Assembly (NCBI GenBank): GCA_022606425.2
Contig: JAHDVF020000756.1
Coordinates: 1-64,000 of the forward strand
Direction of reading: 5' to 3'
Origin: Lepidostoma basale
Taxonomy: Eukaryota; Arthropoda; Insecta; Trichoptera; Lepidostomatidae
Length of the DNA: 64,000 bases
Below, one piece after another: positions 19,847 to 29,266 of this stretch (position 1 is its first letter; every line of letters begins with the position of its first letter). The position numbers and the translations under genes are program-made. Below the pieces are notes generated by a model, which worked only from the letters and a program-made list of their open reading frames with translations, was not told the origin of the DNA and did not search any database.

Positions 19847-20387
19847 CCAGTGGCGTGCCTAGGGTCAACCAGTAAGGCAAGCCCGTCCGACTTTTTTGTG
19901 TTATAATATTAGTAGAGGGTCACGATTATGTATTTTTCCGGATTAAAAGAGTTTTATCTTTCTAAATTAATTGATTTTAAATCCCATTTTAGGCGCATTT
20001 TAAATCTATACAAAAAAAAAATTTTCTGCGTCAACAAAAACTCATGTACTTTTATAAAATAATAATGTATTTACAAATACAAGAAGAAATATAATTAATA
20101 AGAAATAAACTGTAAATACACAATAATAATAAATTTGTTAACACCGAAGCACGAATTATAAATAAATGTTCGTAAAGAAATGACATAATCTTTCTTTTCA
20201 TAACATTTCTGCACATAACCTAAATGATAGATAACATTCTGACAATAGAAATGAAGTTCGTGACACATCGGATAGTAACATACTTCAGAGTGATAAAGCC
20301 CGGCTTCAAATCCATACAAATAATTGTAAATAGATATCTTCTCGTATATGCACCTAGCTATATGATTACAAGCCAAAAATACATAAG
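19847..20387. repeat. Left arm of a large inverted repeat
   Basis: Begins CCAGTGGCGTGCCTAGGGTC and is mirrored by the segment ending at 23777 (GACCCTAGGCACGCCACTGG). The match continues inward for ~540 bp through CGTCCGACTTTTTTGTG, CCGGATTAAAAG and GAAGTTCGTGACACATCGG to AGATATCTTCTCGTATATG. Ends of the CAGTGGCG type resemble DNA-transposon termini, but I do not see a clean target duplication. Confidence 0.7.
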
Positions 20388-20660
20388 TGCGACAAAGACC
20401 CTTTTCTTTTTTTCTTTTTATAGAGTCTACGTTACTTTTAAATTATTATTTGCGTTTCCGCTTATAGGTTTCAATATTAGGCATTTCAGAAAAAGAGAAT
20501 CTATATTGCCTTTGTGGAAAATGATTGTTTTGTTTTACGTTACTTATGAATTATTACATTATTTGATTTCGAATGGGGAAAAATTTCAAGCAAAAAAACC
20601 CCGCTAAACATTCTACTGATGAACTAATTCATTTATTGTATATGTCATGACTTATCTCTT

Positions 20661-20686
20661 CGTGGTCATCACTTATGATGACCACG
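20661..20686. other. Perfect 11-bp hairpin near the Jockey 3' end
   Basis: CGTGGTCATCA and TGATGACCACG are separated by CTTA, about 25 bases downstream of the Jockey stop codon on the minus strand. A 3' UTR stem-loop recognised by the element's own RT is possible (inference). Confidence 0.45.
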
Positions 20687-20707
20687 GTAATGCTGGATGG
20701 AACTGCG

Positions 20708-22402
20708 TCAGGGTCCTGAAAACATGAAATAGTGCCTGGGGAGTCTGTATTTGTATTTGTATGGGAGTTGTGATTTATCGAGTCCGTACGAGCCGAGATC
20801 TCTGATGTGTGGATTTGTCTGTTCGGGTGCGGTGTTTTTGTTATGTGCCTGTTCTGCGATACGGTGGAAAGTCTGCTGAACCGTCAGCATTTTGTAACGG
20901 TCATGCAGTCTTTTTAAATTTTGTCGCGGGCTAGCGTCGTCTATGATTTTAAGTGCTTTATTTTGTAAAGTCTGTAGTTGAGTGTATTTGCTTTTGTGAA
21001 TGCTGCAGAAAGCTGGTGCTGCATAGATGAAGATAGGTTTTATGAGTGATGTGTATATGAGTTTTTTTGTTTTAGTGGAGATGTAACTGCGTCTATTGAA
21101 GAGGGGCGAGAGCGCGCCGAATGCTTTGGCTGTTTTGGCTCTTGTGTTTTGAATGTGCGTGTTCCATGTGAGTGTTTTGTCGAGGTATAGTCCCAAGTAC
21201 TTGACGTGGTCCCTCCATTCCAGTTGTGTGCCATCTATTGAGATTTTTGCTGCTGACTTCCCATTCATGGCATGGGTGAACATGATCGTCTCGGTTTTGG
21301 CTGAGTTCAGCTTGAGTCTCCATTTGTGGTAGTAGTCGGCCAATTCTAGGATGGCGACTTGGAGGTATCTCGCAGCTAGGGCCGGCCGTCGTGATGTTCC
21401 CAGGAGGGCTGAGTCATCGGCGAAGATGGCGATTGAGCAATTCTGAAATGAAGGAATGTCATGTGTAAATATGTTGAAAAGATGCGGGCCGAGGAGGCTG
21501 CCTTGGGGGACGCCCATCGGTATGGGTCTGTCTGTAGATGTTTTGTGTTTCACGGTCACCTGGAACGTTCTGTTTGTGAGGTATGATTGTGTGATATCTG
21601 TGAGATATCTGGGTGTGTTTGTGTTTATTAGTTTATAAATTAATCCGTCGATCCAGACTGTGTCGAAAGCTTTCGCTAGATCGAGGAGTGCCATGGCTGT
21701 GGAGTGTTTTTTATTGAAACCTATTGAAATTTTTTCAACTACTCTTGTGAGTTGTTGTGTTGTGCAATGTCGGGGGCGGAAGCCGAATTGTTCGTCAGGA
21801 AGTGTGTGGTTTGTGTGAGTGTGATCCGACAGGCGGGTGAGAATTATTTTCTCCAGCAGTTTGCTGACCGTGGTGAGAAGGCTGATGGGCCGATAGGCCG
21901 AAGGGTCGTGCGAGTCCTTGCCGGGTTTTGGAAACGGGAGGACGTTCGCTTTTTTCCACTGATTTGGAAAGTGACCTTGTTTGAGGCACGCGTTGAATAT
22001 TTTTGTGAGCTGTATTATCGCTCTTTGCGGAAGGTGTTTAAGTTGGACGTTGTGTATTTTGTCTAATCCTGTGGCTTTATTGGGTTTTAGTTGTCGGATT
22101 TGGCGTTTTATCTCTGTAGGATTAGTGTATCGAATGAGGAGTGTATCTTGTTCTGTGTGTTCGGTTAGGTGATATGTGTCTAATGTTGATTTTACTAATC
22201 TATCTGTGTTCGTGTCGTGTATGTTTGTGGTGAGTTTGTAAGTTTGTTCGAAATTGTCGGCTAAGGTGTTTGCCTTCTCCGTGTCTGTTAGTGCGAAAAG
22301 TGTAGTGTGTGACTGTTTGAGTGGAGGTATGTGTGTGTGTTTGTTTCGAATGTTCCGCGCCATTCTCCAGAGCGAGTTGTCGCTCGCTTTGAGTTTGAGC
22401 AT
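20708..22402 (-). CDS. Jockey-clade reverse transcriptase, uninterrupted 564-codon ORF
   Basis: This is the only long intact frame in the window. Landmarks, counting from the first Met: NSLWRMARNIRNKH at ~9-22 (end of the endonuclease-RT linker), PSAYRPISLL at 167-176, DEQFGFRPRHCTTQQL at ~203-218, LDLAKAFDTVW at 240-250 (first catalytic Asp), GVPQGSLLGP at 297-306, and FADD at 327-330 (catalytic pair). The thumb and a C-terminal region ending FMFSGP follow. Jockey elements are typically ~900 residues in ORF2, so about 350 N-terminal residues including the APE-like endonuclease are gone. No frameshift or stop suggests recent insertion. The Met is simply the first in frame; the original frame entered from upstream. 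Confidence 0.88.
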   Translation of the reverse strand: MLKLKASDNSLWRMARNIRNKHTHIPPLKQSHTTLFALTDTEKANTLADNFEQTYKLTTNIHDTNTDRLVKSTLDTYHLTEHTEQDTLLIRYTNPTEIKRQIRQLKPNKATGLDKIHNVQLKHLPQRAIIQLTKIFNACLKQGHFPNQWKKANVLPFPKPGKDSHDPSAYRPISLLTTVSKLLEKIILTRLSDHTHTNHTLPDEQFGFRPRHCTTQQLTRVVEKISIGFNKKHSTAMALLDLAKAFDTVWIDGLIYKLINTNTPRYLTDITQSYLTNRTFQVTVKHKTSTDRPIPMGVPQGSLLGPHLFNIFTHDIPSFQNCSIAIFADDSALLGTSRRPALAARYLQVAILELADYYHKWRLKLNSAKTETIMFTHAMNGKSAAKISIDGTQLEWRDHVKYLGLYLDKTLTWNTHIQNTRAKTAKAFGALSPLFNRRSYISTKTKKLIYTSLIKPIFIYAAPAFCSIHKSKYTQLQTLQNKALKIIDDASPRQNLKRLHDRYKMLTVQQTFHRIAEQAHNKNTAPEQTNPHIRDLGSYGLDKSQLPYKYKYRLPRHYFMFSGP

Positions 22403-22435
22403 TTTCTCGCTCCAGAGTGAGTTGCGGAGGTCTTG

Positions 22436-22647
22436 TATTCATTATCAACTTTGGTCTCCGGCCGTCCACGGGGCTTGTTCTGCAGGTCGAAATTTCCAGA
22501 ACGAAAACGTTGGAACCAAAAACGCACTGTGTTTTCTTTTGCGGCACCGTCGCCATACACATCATTAATCCTTCGAGCCGTTTCTGCAGCACTGGTGCCA
22601 TGGTGGAACTCGTACTCGTAAATAACGCGATATTTCAAGTTTTCCAT
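22436..22647 (-). pseudogene. mariner-family transposase N-terminus, truncated
   Basis: From ATG at 22647 the minus strand encodes MENLKYRVIYEYEFHHGTSA, AETARRINDVYGDGAA, TVRFWFQRFRSGNFDLQNKP and RGRPETKVDNEYK. This is the paired helix-turn-helix DNA-binding region and GRP linker of mariner transposases. After ~70 residues the Jockey copy begins, and no DDD catalytic domain follows on the far side. Usual length is ~345 residues. It is a relic whose interruption matches a Jockey insertion or a composite rearrangement. Confidence 0.78.
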
Positions 22648-22799
22648 TTTGTAAACTGAGTGACGCAAAGAAAAAAACAATTGATAAAAAAATAAATGAA
22701 TTATAATTTTCGAAACAAAAATACGTGAGTAAATAGCTGTATAAATTTGAATTTGGAATTCCTAACCAAAGAGAAGATATTTGAGATCAAAGTTGCCAG

Positions 22800-23777
22800 T
22801 ACGGCAAAACGCCAATTTCATATGTAAGGACCTAATATACCAGAAGATATCTAAAAAAAATTCTATGGATTTAAAGCCGGGCTTTATCACTCTGAAGTAT
22901 GTTACTATTCGATGCGTCACGAACTTCATTTCTATTGTCAGAATGTTATCTGTCATTTACGTTATGTGCAGAAATGTTATGAAAAAAAAGATTACGTAAT
23001 AATTTCTTTACGAAATTTTATTTATAATTCGTGTTTCGGTGTTAACAAGTTTATTATTATTGTCTATTTACAGCTTATTTCTTAATAATTATATTTCTTC
23101 TTGTTTATGTAAATAGATTATTATATTATACAAAGACATAGAATCAATGCGGTAGAGATGAGGTCCCTAAGACGTATGTGTGGTAGAACGATATACGACA
23201 GAATCTCAAATGCTGATATAAGAAAGGAATGTAGAGCGGAAGAAGGTATAATGAACAAAATTATGAAAGGATCGCTGCGTTGGTTCGGACATATGGAACG
23301 CATGGATGGAGAAAGAATGGTTAAGAAAGTATAAGTTAATGATGTAAATGGGGTACGAAGTCGAGGCAGACCGAGGAAAACATGGCATGACCAAATTAAT
23401 CAAATTTTAAAGGTTGGTCATGTTAGAAGTCGGAGGAATCGACGTGCGTGTATGACTCGTTATATGAATGTGGAGGAAGCTAGAGAGGTTTGCCAGGATA
23501 GAGTAGTGTGGTGGTCCATTCTCTCTGCCAACCCTGCGGGGAAATGGCCTGATGGTTTGTTGTTGTTGTTGTTGTACAAGGACATGAGTTTGTTGACACA
23601 AACATATTTTTTTGTATAGATTTAAAGGCGCCTTAAATGGGATTTAAAATCAATTAATTTAGAAAGATGTAATTCTTTAAATCCGGAAAAATACATAATC
23701 GTAACCCTCTACGAATATTATAACACAAAAAAGTCGGACGGGCTTGCCTTACTGTTTGACCCTAGGCACGCCACTGG
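22800..23777. repeat. Right arm of the large inverted repeat, split by a family A insertion
   Basis: Mirrors 19847-20387. The inner part 22800-23128 holds CCGGGCTTTATCACTCTGAAG and CGTCACGAACTTCATTTC. The outer part 23586-23777 holds GGAAAAATACATAATCG, AAGTCGGACGGGCTTGCC and ends CCACTGG. 23140-23574 is a later insertion. Confidence 0.7.
23140..23574 (+). mobile_element. Family A insertion with 11-bp target duplication and (TTG)n tail (A12)
   Basis: Starts mid-protein at RINAVEMRSLRRMCGRTIYD and runs through KECRAEEGIMNKIMKG, RGRPRKTWHDQINQILKV, CMTRYMNVEEAREVCQ to LSANPAGKWP. The tail is TTG repeats (23557-23574). TACAA(A/G)GACAT flanks both sides (23129-23139, 23575-23585). This shows a genuine 5'-truncated retrotransposition into the inverted-repeat arm. 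It belongs to the TTTG/TTG-tailed subfamily. Confidence 0.82.
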
Positions 23778-24339
23778 CGACAAGATATATAAGTGTGTGA
23801 GCATAATGAATGCAAAAGCATCACAGCTTATAGGCAGATAAAAAAATCTACGTGTTACAATAAGGTGAAACAAGCGTGATTGCAGCTAAAGTGACAACCA
23901 GCGGTTTACAATTTACTCACAGTTAAACGCTCTTATAGAAACGGGGGTATTAAGGCCCCGGGGTATTCAGAACCCCATACAAAGACCGGTAGCTGTGGGG
24001 TTATTCTAAAGTAATTTGTAAGGTATTAAGATCTATTATCGCACCTACTTTTTTCAGTTCACGTGTTTTTGTATTGTTATTGGATGTGCTTTTTTTTTAA
24101 AGGGGCGTTGACTATTTTTATTCTTGAAAAACGATATTCGATTCAAATATTTAAAATTCGAATGGATTCTTTTTTTTAGAAGAAGAATAACAGTTTTTAA
24201 AGGTTATTTACTTTCGTATAAAAATACACTTTTAATTTGTTTTTATACGTCTTTATTTTTTTAAAGTCCGGATCGTCCATGTCAACATGTGCAACATCGA
24301 AAAAAACATTGTGTTATTACATATGTGCTAAATTAAAAA
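23778..24339. other. Unrecognised unique sequence
   Basis: Contains a local palindrome-like GGCCCCGGGGTATTCAGAACC near 23950. 24250-24330 has N-like pieces (GTCCGGATCGTCCATG). No gene. Confidence 0.35.
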
Positions 24340-24672
24340 AACGGTGAATACGTGGAACATAAATTAAATAGACAATATGTGCACCATCTAAAAAGAACAT
24401 TTTGTGTTAAATTATTTTTATTTTGTTATTTTATTTTATATCATTGTATTTTATATTATTTGTTTAGATTTAATTTGTGGGTGTTGGACGATCGAAGTGT
24501 GCGCGGGAGATGCCTATTGGTGGCGATGAGGTTCGCAACCCATCACACCGCGTCTCCCGCGGGGCGAAAAGAGAAGGATGGAGTGCCGCATCAGTAAAAA
24601 TGTGACAGTCCATTCTTTCTGCCTACCCTTTCGGGGAGACGGCATGATGGTTATTTAGTTAGTTAGTTTATT
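24340..24672 (+). mobile_element. Family N non-autonomous LINE derivative (N1)
   Basis: The 5' part has ATACGTGGAACATAAATTAA, GTGCACCATCTAAAAAG, an AT-rich run and GATCGAAGTGTGCGCGGG, then GGTGGCGATGAGGTTCGC, CCGCGTCTCCCGCGG and AAGAGAAGGATGGAGTGCC. It joins directly to the family A 3' end (CAGTCCATTCTTTCTGCC, then GGGGAGACGGCATGATGG) and TTAG repeats. The 5' block is probably the 5' UTR of family A, because at 41150-41295 the same block runs into an endonuclease start. About 330 bp with no ORF, so retrotransposition must depend on the A protein. Confidence 0.72.
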
Positions 24673-24684
24673 TTTTTAACAACC

Positions 24685-24725
24685 AACCGGTTTCACTTCC
24701 GCCGGAGCTTCGTCGGGGTTATTTG
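24685..24725 (-). repeat. Hammerhead-like scrap (family unassigned)
   Basis: The minus strand reads CCGACGA, AGCTCC, GGC, GGAAGT, GAAAC, CG, GTT, GG. The layout matches the other palindrome families, but core base U is replaced by C. Confidence 0.35.
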
Positions 24726-24751
24726 TGACAGCAAATTTGTATAAATTTGAA

Positions 24752-25665
24752 CTGATTTGCAGATATTATGGGTTTAGTAAAGGTCAATACATTTTACACC
24801 TGTGCTTTGGAAGATATATTTAAAACTCTGGACTGGTTTGAACGTGGCCTAAACATAAATGGCGAGTGCATTTCCAACCTTCGCTTTGCAGATGACATTG
24901 TCATTCTGGAGGAAACTGTGGGGGACTCGAAGGCATGCTTAATGAACTGAACACTCCATCCAGACGAATAGTTCTCGGGATGAATTTGGACAAGACGAAA
25001 GTCTCGTATAATGAACATATTATTCCGAAATCAGTAACCGTCGATGGCTCGGCTCTCGAAGTGGTACAAGAATACACATATCTTGCCCAAATCATTCAAT
25101 TAGGAAGAAAGAATTTCGAGACAGAAGCCGACCGAAGAATTCAGTTGGGTTGGGCGGCCTTTGGAAAATTACGTCATGTTCTCACCTCTAAAATACCGCA
25201 ATGCCTCAAGACTAAAGTCTTCAACCAGTGCGTCTTGCCAGTCATGACGTACGGAGCCAAGACGTGGACAAAAGGTCTAGTCTATAGATTCAAGGTCGCC
25301 CAACGCGCCATATAAAGAGCCATGCTTGGAATAACCTTGAGGGACAGATTTAGAAACGAATTTATTCGTCAACAAACCAAGGTGTCTGAGGTGGCTCTAA
25401 GGATGGGCGAGCTGAAGTGGCGATGGGCTGGCCATATCTGTTGGAGAACCGACGGCCGATGGAGGAGACGGGTTCTGGAGTGGAGACTGCGTACAGGATT
25501 CCGCAGAGTTGGACGTCCCCCTGCCCGCTGAACCGACGATCTGAAGAGGATTGCTGGACATGGGTGGATGGGAGCGGCAATGGATGGGGGGCGGTGGCGT
25601 GCTTTGGGAGAGGCCTATATTCACCAGTGGATGACAGACGGATGATGATGAATACATTTTAACTT
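24752..25665 (+). mobile_element. Family D RTE-like reverse transcriptase fragment (D1)
   Basis: Three frame-shifted pieces form one chain. 24768-24950 has CISNLRFADDIVILEET, including the FADD catalytic box. 24935-25315 has NLDKTKVSYNEHI, VVQEYTYLAQIIQLGR, RIQLGWAAFGKLRHVL and LPVMTYGAKTWT. 25322-25531 has MLGITLRDRFRNEFIRQQT, GELKWRWAGHI and RRVGRPPAR. A TGA replaces the Trp of RPPARW; DDLKRIAGHGWM and GEAYIHQWMTDG then follow to 25650. This is the longest RTE-type copy spanning the active site, but it is dead. Confidence 0.82.
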
Positions 25666-26058
25666 TAGATAGAAAAGTTAAAGTCTAGTCATTCTGGGTA
25701 TGCGTGTATTATATCCATAGATTGTTTTATACAGATTTTCGTGAAAGAGTCTAATTTGATTTAGATTTTGGGTGGGTATATTGAATATTATATTTTTGAG
25801 AAGACGGGGTGTGTCAAATTGTGAGAGTTTATTGTCAAACAAATTCCAGGGCCTCTTGGTAACATTTGCTACAGGGTCCCCGCTGGATTAATTCAGCACT
25901 GGGTAATAAATAATACAAATATGTTCCCTTATTAATATGTAGATAAAAGCACGATGACAAGCCAGTAGCTATTTAGGATGTTCGGTTATTGATTCCCAAG
26001 GGTTGTTGAGATGTTTTGAAACCGGATACGCACCCTCGAGATTTAGGATTTCATGATA
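25666..26058. other. Unrecognised unique sequence
   Basis: No coding potential or repeats recognised. A TGATGATGATG tail-like run belongs to D1 just upstream. Confidence 0.35.
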
Positions 26059-26325
26059 TTACACGGTGCTCCTTATCGGGTCGTAGGCCAACTGCCCCAG
26101 TGACATCTGTCCGCCAAAACTATAACTAATAACTACACGGCTTGTCCATTTAAGTGGAGTTTTATTGACGTTTTGAAATACACCAATATGCCTTATTGGG
26201 GCGGCATAAATCCTATCTGCCTGTCCCCACGGAGACGTGGTTTGACGTGTGCGGCAGTCAAGCGTAAAACTGCTCACGAAAATATGACACGGCTTATTAA
26301 AAATGACAACCTTACACAACTAATT
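26059..26325. other. Unrecognised block of balanced composition
   Basis: An 86-codon minus frame exists (26319 to 26059) without resemblance to any family I know. Internal near-repeats CTTATCGGGTCG and CTTATTGGGGCGG are present. It could be a DNA-transposon interior, a host regulatory block or chance. Confidence 0.25.
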
Positions 26326-26327
26326 TA

Positions 26328-26435
26328 TTAACTTACTCACCATCACGCATATTCTCCGAAGAGGTATGCAGAAACGATGGACTGAAATACCGTTCTATCC
26401 TTAAAGACTTCTATCCCTCATCAACCATATAATAA
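26328..26435 (-). mobile_element. Family A 3' terminus scrap
   Basis: CTTACTCACCATCACGC then TCTCCGAAGAGGTATGCAGA is the inverted 3' end with a weak tail. About 100 bases remain. Confidence 0.6.
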
Positions 26436-26444
26436 TAGTAATAA

Positions 26445-26695
26445 TAATAATATTTGTCTTTCTTTTTTATATACTTTGTATATACAACACTATTAAAATA
26501 ACATATCAGACATGTTTCGGATAACCAGTCTTTCTTAAGTGATACATATTATAAAGATACATAATTAAAATATTATAAAATTGATTACAAATATGATCAA
26601 TTTTGACAGATGTTATAAAGATTTATAGAAAATAAATCTTTAAAACATCTGTCATTGATCATATTTGTAAACAATTTTATAATATATTAAATGTG
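26445..26695. repeat. Family S palindrome (S2)
   Basis: The left half contains TTTTTTATATACTTTGTATA and ATCAGACATGTTTCGGATAACC. The right half mirrors the outer part (AAACATCTGTCATTGATCA against TGATCAATTTTGACAGATG). On the minus strand the core reads GGTTATCCGAAAC, AT, GTC, TGAT, with its CTGAAGA box mutated to CTTAAGA. Confidence 0.6.
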
Positions 26696-26944
26696 TTTGA
26701 CCTAAATCCAGCAGTGGAGTAAAATTGGCTGAAAAGTAAGAGAAAACATATCGTGAGATCAATACTAATAATATCATAGACATCTCGAAATTTTATGTTT
26801 TTAGCTATTTGCATGGACTGGTCATCGAAGAGGCTACGAAGGCTAAAAAAAGTATCCTTACACATTGTATGCCGGAAGAAAATTTACCCTAGCGATGTTA
26901 AGGTAAATTTTTGAGAAGAGGAAGATCAAAGAAAATGTGGCACA

Positions 26945-27290
26945 AGAAGTTTATTTTACAGTTTATTTAAAATCACAAACATTACAGACATACAATTCCA
27001 AATCGTTTGCAATTACTTTATAAAAAGAGAAGTATTAAAAAAAAAATAAGCTTACGAATGAGAAAAAATCATAACATTGATATTGCATCCCTGAGGCAAC
27101 TCACACTATCACGAAATATGTCGACCTCCAAAGCGACCTGATTAAGCAATAAGATTGTCCTACCCACAGGCATAACCATTGGCAGGTTGGTTCTGCACCG
27201 CGGCAAATAAAACAATCTGTGTTGTCTTTGACGAAGGTAATTATCAGGGACGAATAGACCTACATCACTCAGGACATGCGAAGTTTGTAT
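26945..27290 (-). mobile_element. Family C fragment (C4)
   Basis: Same block as 4276-4636 in the same orientation: ACAAACATTACAGACATAC, TTGCATCCCTGAGGCAACTC, GCATAACCATTGGCAGG and CGAATAGACCTACATCAC. The coding frame has decayed. Confidence 0.65.
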
Positions 27291-27310
27291 ATGTTATATT
27301 TTTAACTATG

Positions 27311-27464
27311 GTGGTGATGAGGTTCGCAACCCATCACACCGCGTCTCCCGCGGGGGCGAAAAGAGAAGTGTGAAGTGCCGCATCGGTTAAAGCTTGGCAG
27401 TCCATTCTTTCTGCCTATCCCTTCGGGGAGACGGCGTGATGGTTAGTTAGTTAGTTAGCTTTTT
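27311..27464 (+). mobile_element. Family N 3' part (N2)
   Basis: Starts inside the 5' GC-rich block (GTGATGAGGTTCGCAACCC), passes AAGTGCCGCATCGG and joins the family A terminus CTTTCTGCCTATCCC with GTTAG repeats. It is a 5'-truncated N copy. Confidence 0.7.
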
Positions 27465-27904
27465 TTCAGTTTGCATTAATCGTTCTAAAAAAATATGCCA
27501 TTTTATTATGCTTCCGTGTTACATAAGATATTTCAGAAAAAAAATCTCAAGAGTGCTCATTAAATAATATGTACCCTCTGTCTCTCGCGCTAGATTTTAC
27601 GGAATTTTATATCGCTTAGGAACCTCCCTGGAGACCCTTTCACGGCATGACCCGTGTCGCAAGTTTAGGGCGCATAAATCAGGCTTGAATTTGAACCCTT
27701 AGAGGCCCGTTGATACTTGTAAGGATCCTGAGCCAAATGTCATGGCGCCAATGAGACATAAAATGTTACAGAGAAACAATAAAAAAATTGCAATTTTATA
27801 CTCGTGGAACAGTGGGCGGGGCGTGTGAAATAAACACAAGTCAAAATCTATGACGATTTTCAAAAACACGATTTTAGACTAATATTAAGTCAATGTTAAA
27901 TTTT
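27465..27904. other. Unrecognised unique sequence
   Basis: A GC-moderate stretch at 27590-27750 (CACGGCATGACCCGTGTCGC) has no supported gene. Confidence 0.3.
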
Positions 27905-28482
27905 ATTGCTTTTACTAAAATCTTACACCCGGTACACTAAAATCTTTATTGATCATACCAAGTACATAACACAACATCTCAAAGAACTTTACTGGCTTAA
28001 AAGTCCAGAAAGAATCCAGTATAAACTCTGCTGGACAGTCTTCAAAGCGCTACATGGAATGGCACTAAGTTATATATCTGAACTCTGTATAACGGACAGC
28101 CTAAATTCAAGGAAATCCACACTTCGCTCGGCGAACTCCTCAGCAATAGGAAGATTAGTTGAGCCGAAGCGTTGCCCCAGTACAAATTTTGGGGATCGAG
28201 CGTTCGCGGTAGCCGGTCAATCAGCTTGGAACAATCTCCCTTCACACCTCAGATGCATAAATGATCCGACAGGTTTCAGAATTGAAAACCCATCTTTTTC
28301 ATATTTCATACCCAATTTAAACATTTATTATTTGTTCTACTTTACTTTTTAACCGATCGCTTTTTAAGCGGTCACATTTAGATTTTTAGATTTAAAACAC
28401 GTCTTAATGCGCCCTTGAGGTGATTACCTACATCACAAAAACGGCGTTTTAGAAGTTAGCATATTATTATTATTATTATGTT
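27905..28482 (+). mobile_element. Family H retrotransposon C-terminus (H3)
   Basis: The 148-codon frame includes ITQHLKELYWLKSPERIQYK, LCWTVFKALHGMALSYISEL, STLRSANSSAIGRLVEPKR, FGDRAFAVAGQSAWNNLPSH and LRCINDPTGFRI. The 3' UTR has AAGCGGTCACATTTAGA, GCGCCCTTGAGGTGATTAC and AAAAACGGCG, and the tail is ATT repeats (28465-28480). It is the best copy of H and defines the 3' UTR. Confidence 0.8.
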
Positions 28483-28499
28483 CTTAATACCTTCCAACT

Positions 28500-28915
28500 G
28501 AGTTAATCCTTCTCTTACTTATATTTCTCCGTTTAGATTCTTGGCCAGTTCCTTTTGTTGGACTGGTCTCTTGAGAAGTTGACTCACAGCTATCTCTCCA
28601 TCTTTTTGGTGGTCTTGCGGGGATGGTAGCCAACACGAATCTTTTGCGTCACAACCTGTGCAAAATATTCCTGTAGGCCACTGCACGTGCATATGCCGTT
28701 TTCTACGTTGTCTGTCCCATCTTAAAATATCTCATATCTTGTAGATTTTGTGGATAGCCGTGTTCTCACTCTATCTCGAGGAGTCTTGCTAGCTATTGTC
28801 CTCAGCGTCCGCATCTCTGCCACTCACCCCATAGCCTTCGTTGTTGATGTATCCACTCTGGTCTCAATGCCATATCTTAGTATTGGCCTTACGTAGGTTT
28901 TGTATATTTTTATTT
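28500..28915 (-). mobile_element. Family E fragment (E4)
   Basis: The minus strand reads KTYVRPILRYGIETRV, AEMRTLRTIASKTPRDRVR and, after drift, PPRPPKRWRDS-like sequence. Multiple frameshifts. No clear tail. Confidence 0.6.
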
Positions 28916-28974
28916 TATTTTATCAAGCTTCATTGGATGAAATAAAAAAAAAACTATTGGGAAACGCGGTATAC

Positions 28975-29266
28975 CACAACAGATTGTTTTATCTCCCAAA
29001 ATGAAGAACCAACCTGTCTCTGGTGATGCCGGTGGGGAGAGCAATCAAACAGCTTGATCGCTTCGGGGATCGACGTCTTTCAATGATCGACGTGAAAGTA
29101 CGTTCAGCAGATAAATACTCTTGACTTTAGAGAGTATCTTGTATTTCTAAAGTCGAACTATTTTTCATGCGTTCCTGCTATTTTAGCTGTTGTCAAATAG
29201 ATGCCTTTAACTACCAAGATGTTTATAATGTCTTTTGAGAAAAATAAACTGATTTGATTTGATAAA
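28975..29266 (+). mobile_element. Family C 3' end (C5)
   Basis: HRLFYLPK..PTCLW-like sequence, then PVGRAIKQLDRF and IDVFQ remain. The 3' UTR has CATGCGTTCCTGCTATT and the TTTGA tail is at 29250-29264. Confidence 0.65.

Larger units (their letters stand above)
20640..22438 (-). mobile_element. 5'-truncated Jockey-type non-LTR retrotransposon
   Basis: The body is the reverse-transcriptase ORF plus a short 3' UTR with the 20661-20686 hairpin. The 5' edge at about 22438 abuts mariner transposase sequence in the same orientation, so the endonuclease and ORF1 are missing. No long poly(A) is visible at the 3' edge, so the exact 3' boundary (about 20640) is approximate. Confidence 0.75.

Noticed and set aside
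20224..20607. 127-codon plus ORF as a host gene
   Set aside because: It starts in the inverted-repeat arm and shows no motif; a homologous frame runs through the opposite arm.
21752..22066. Plus-strand ORF of 104 codons
   Set aside because: Antisense of the Jockey RT; no independent resemblance.
22254..22568. Plus-strand 104-codon ORF over the mariner/Jockey junction
   Set aside because: Opposite-strand shadow of two well-identified coding segments.
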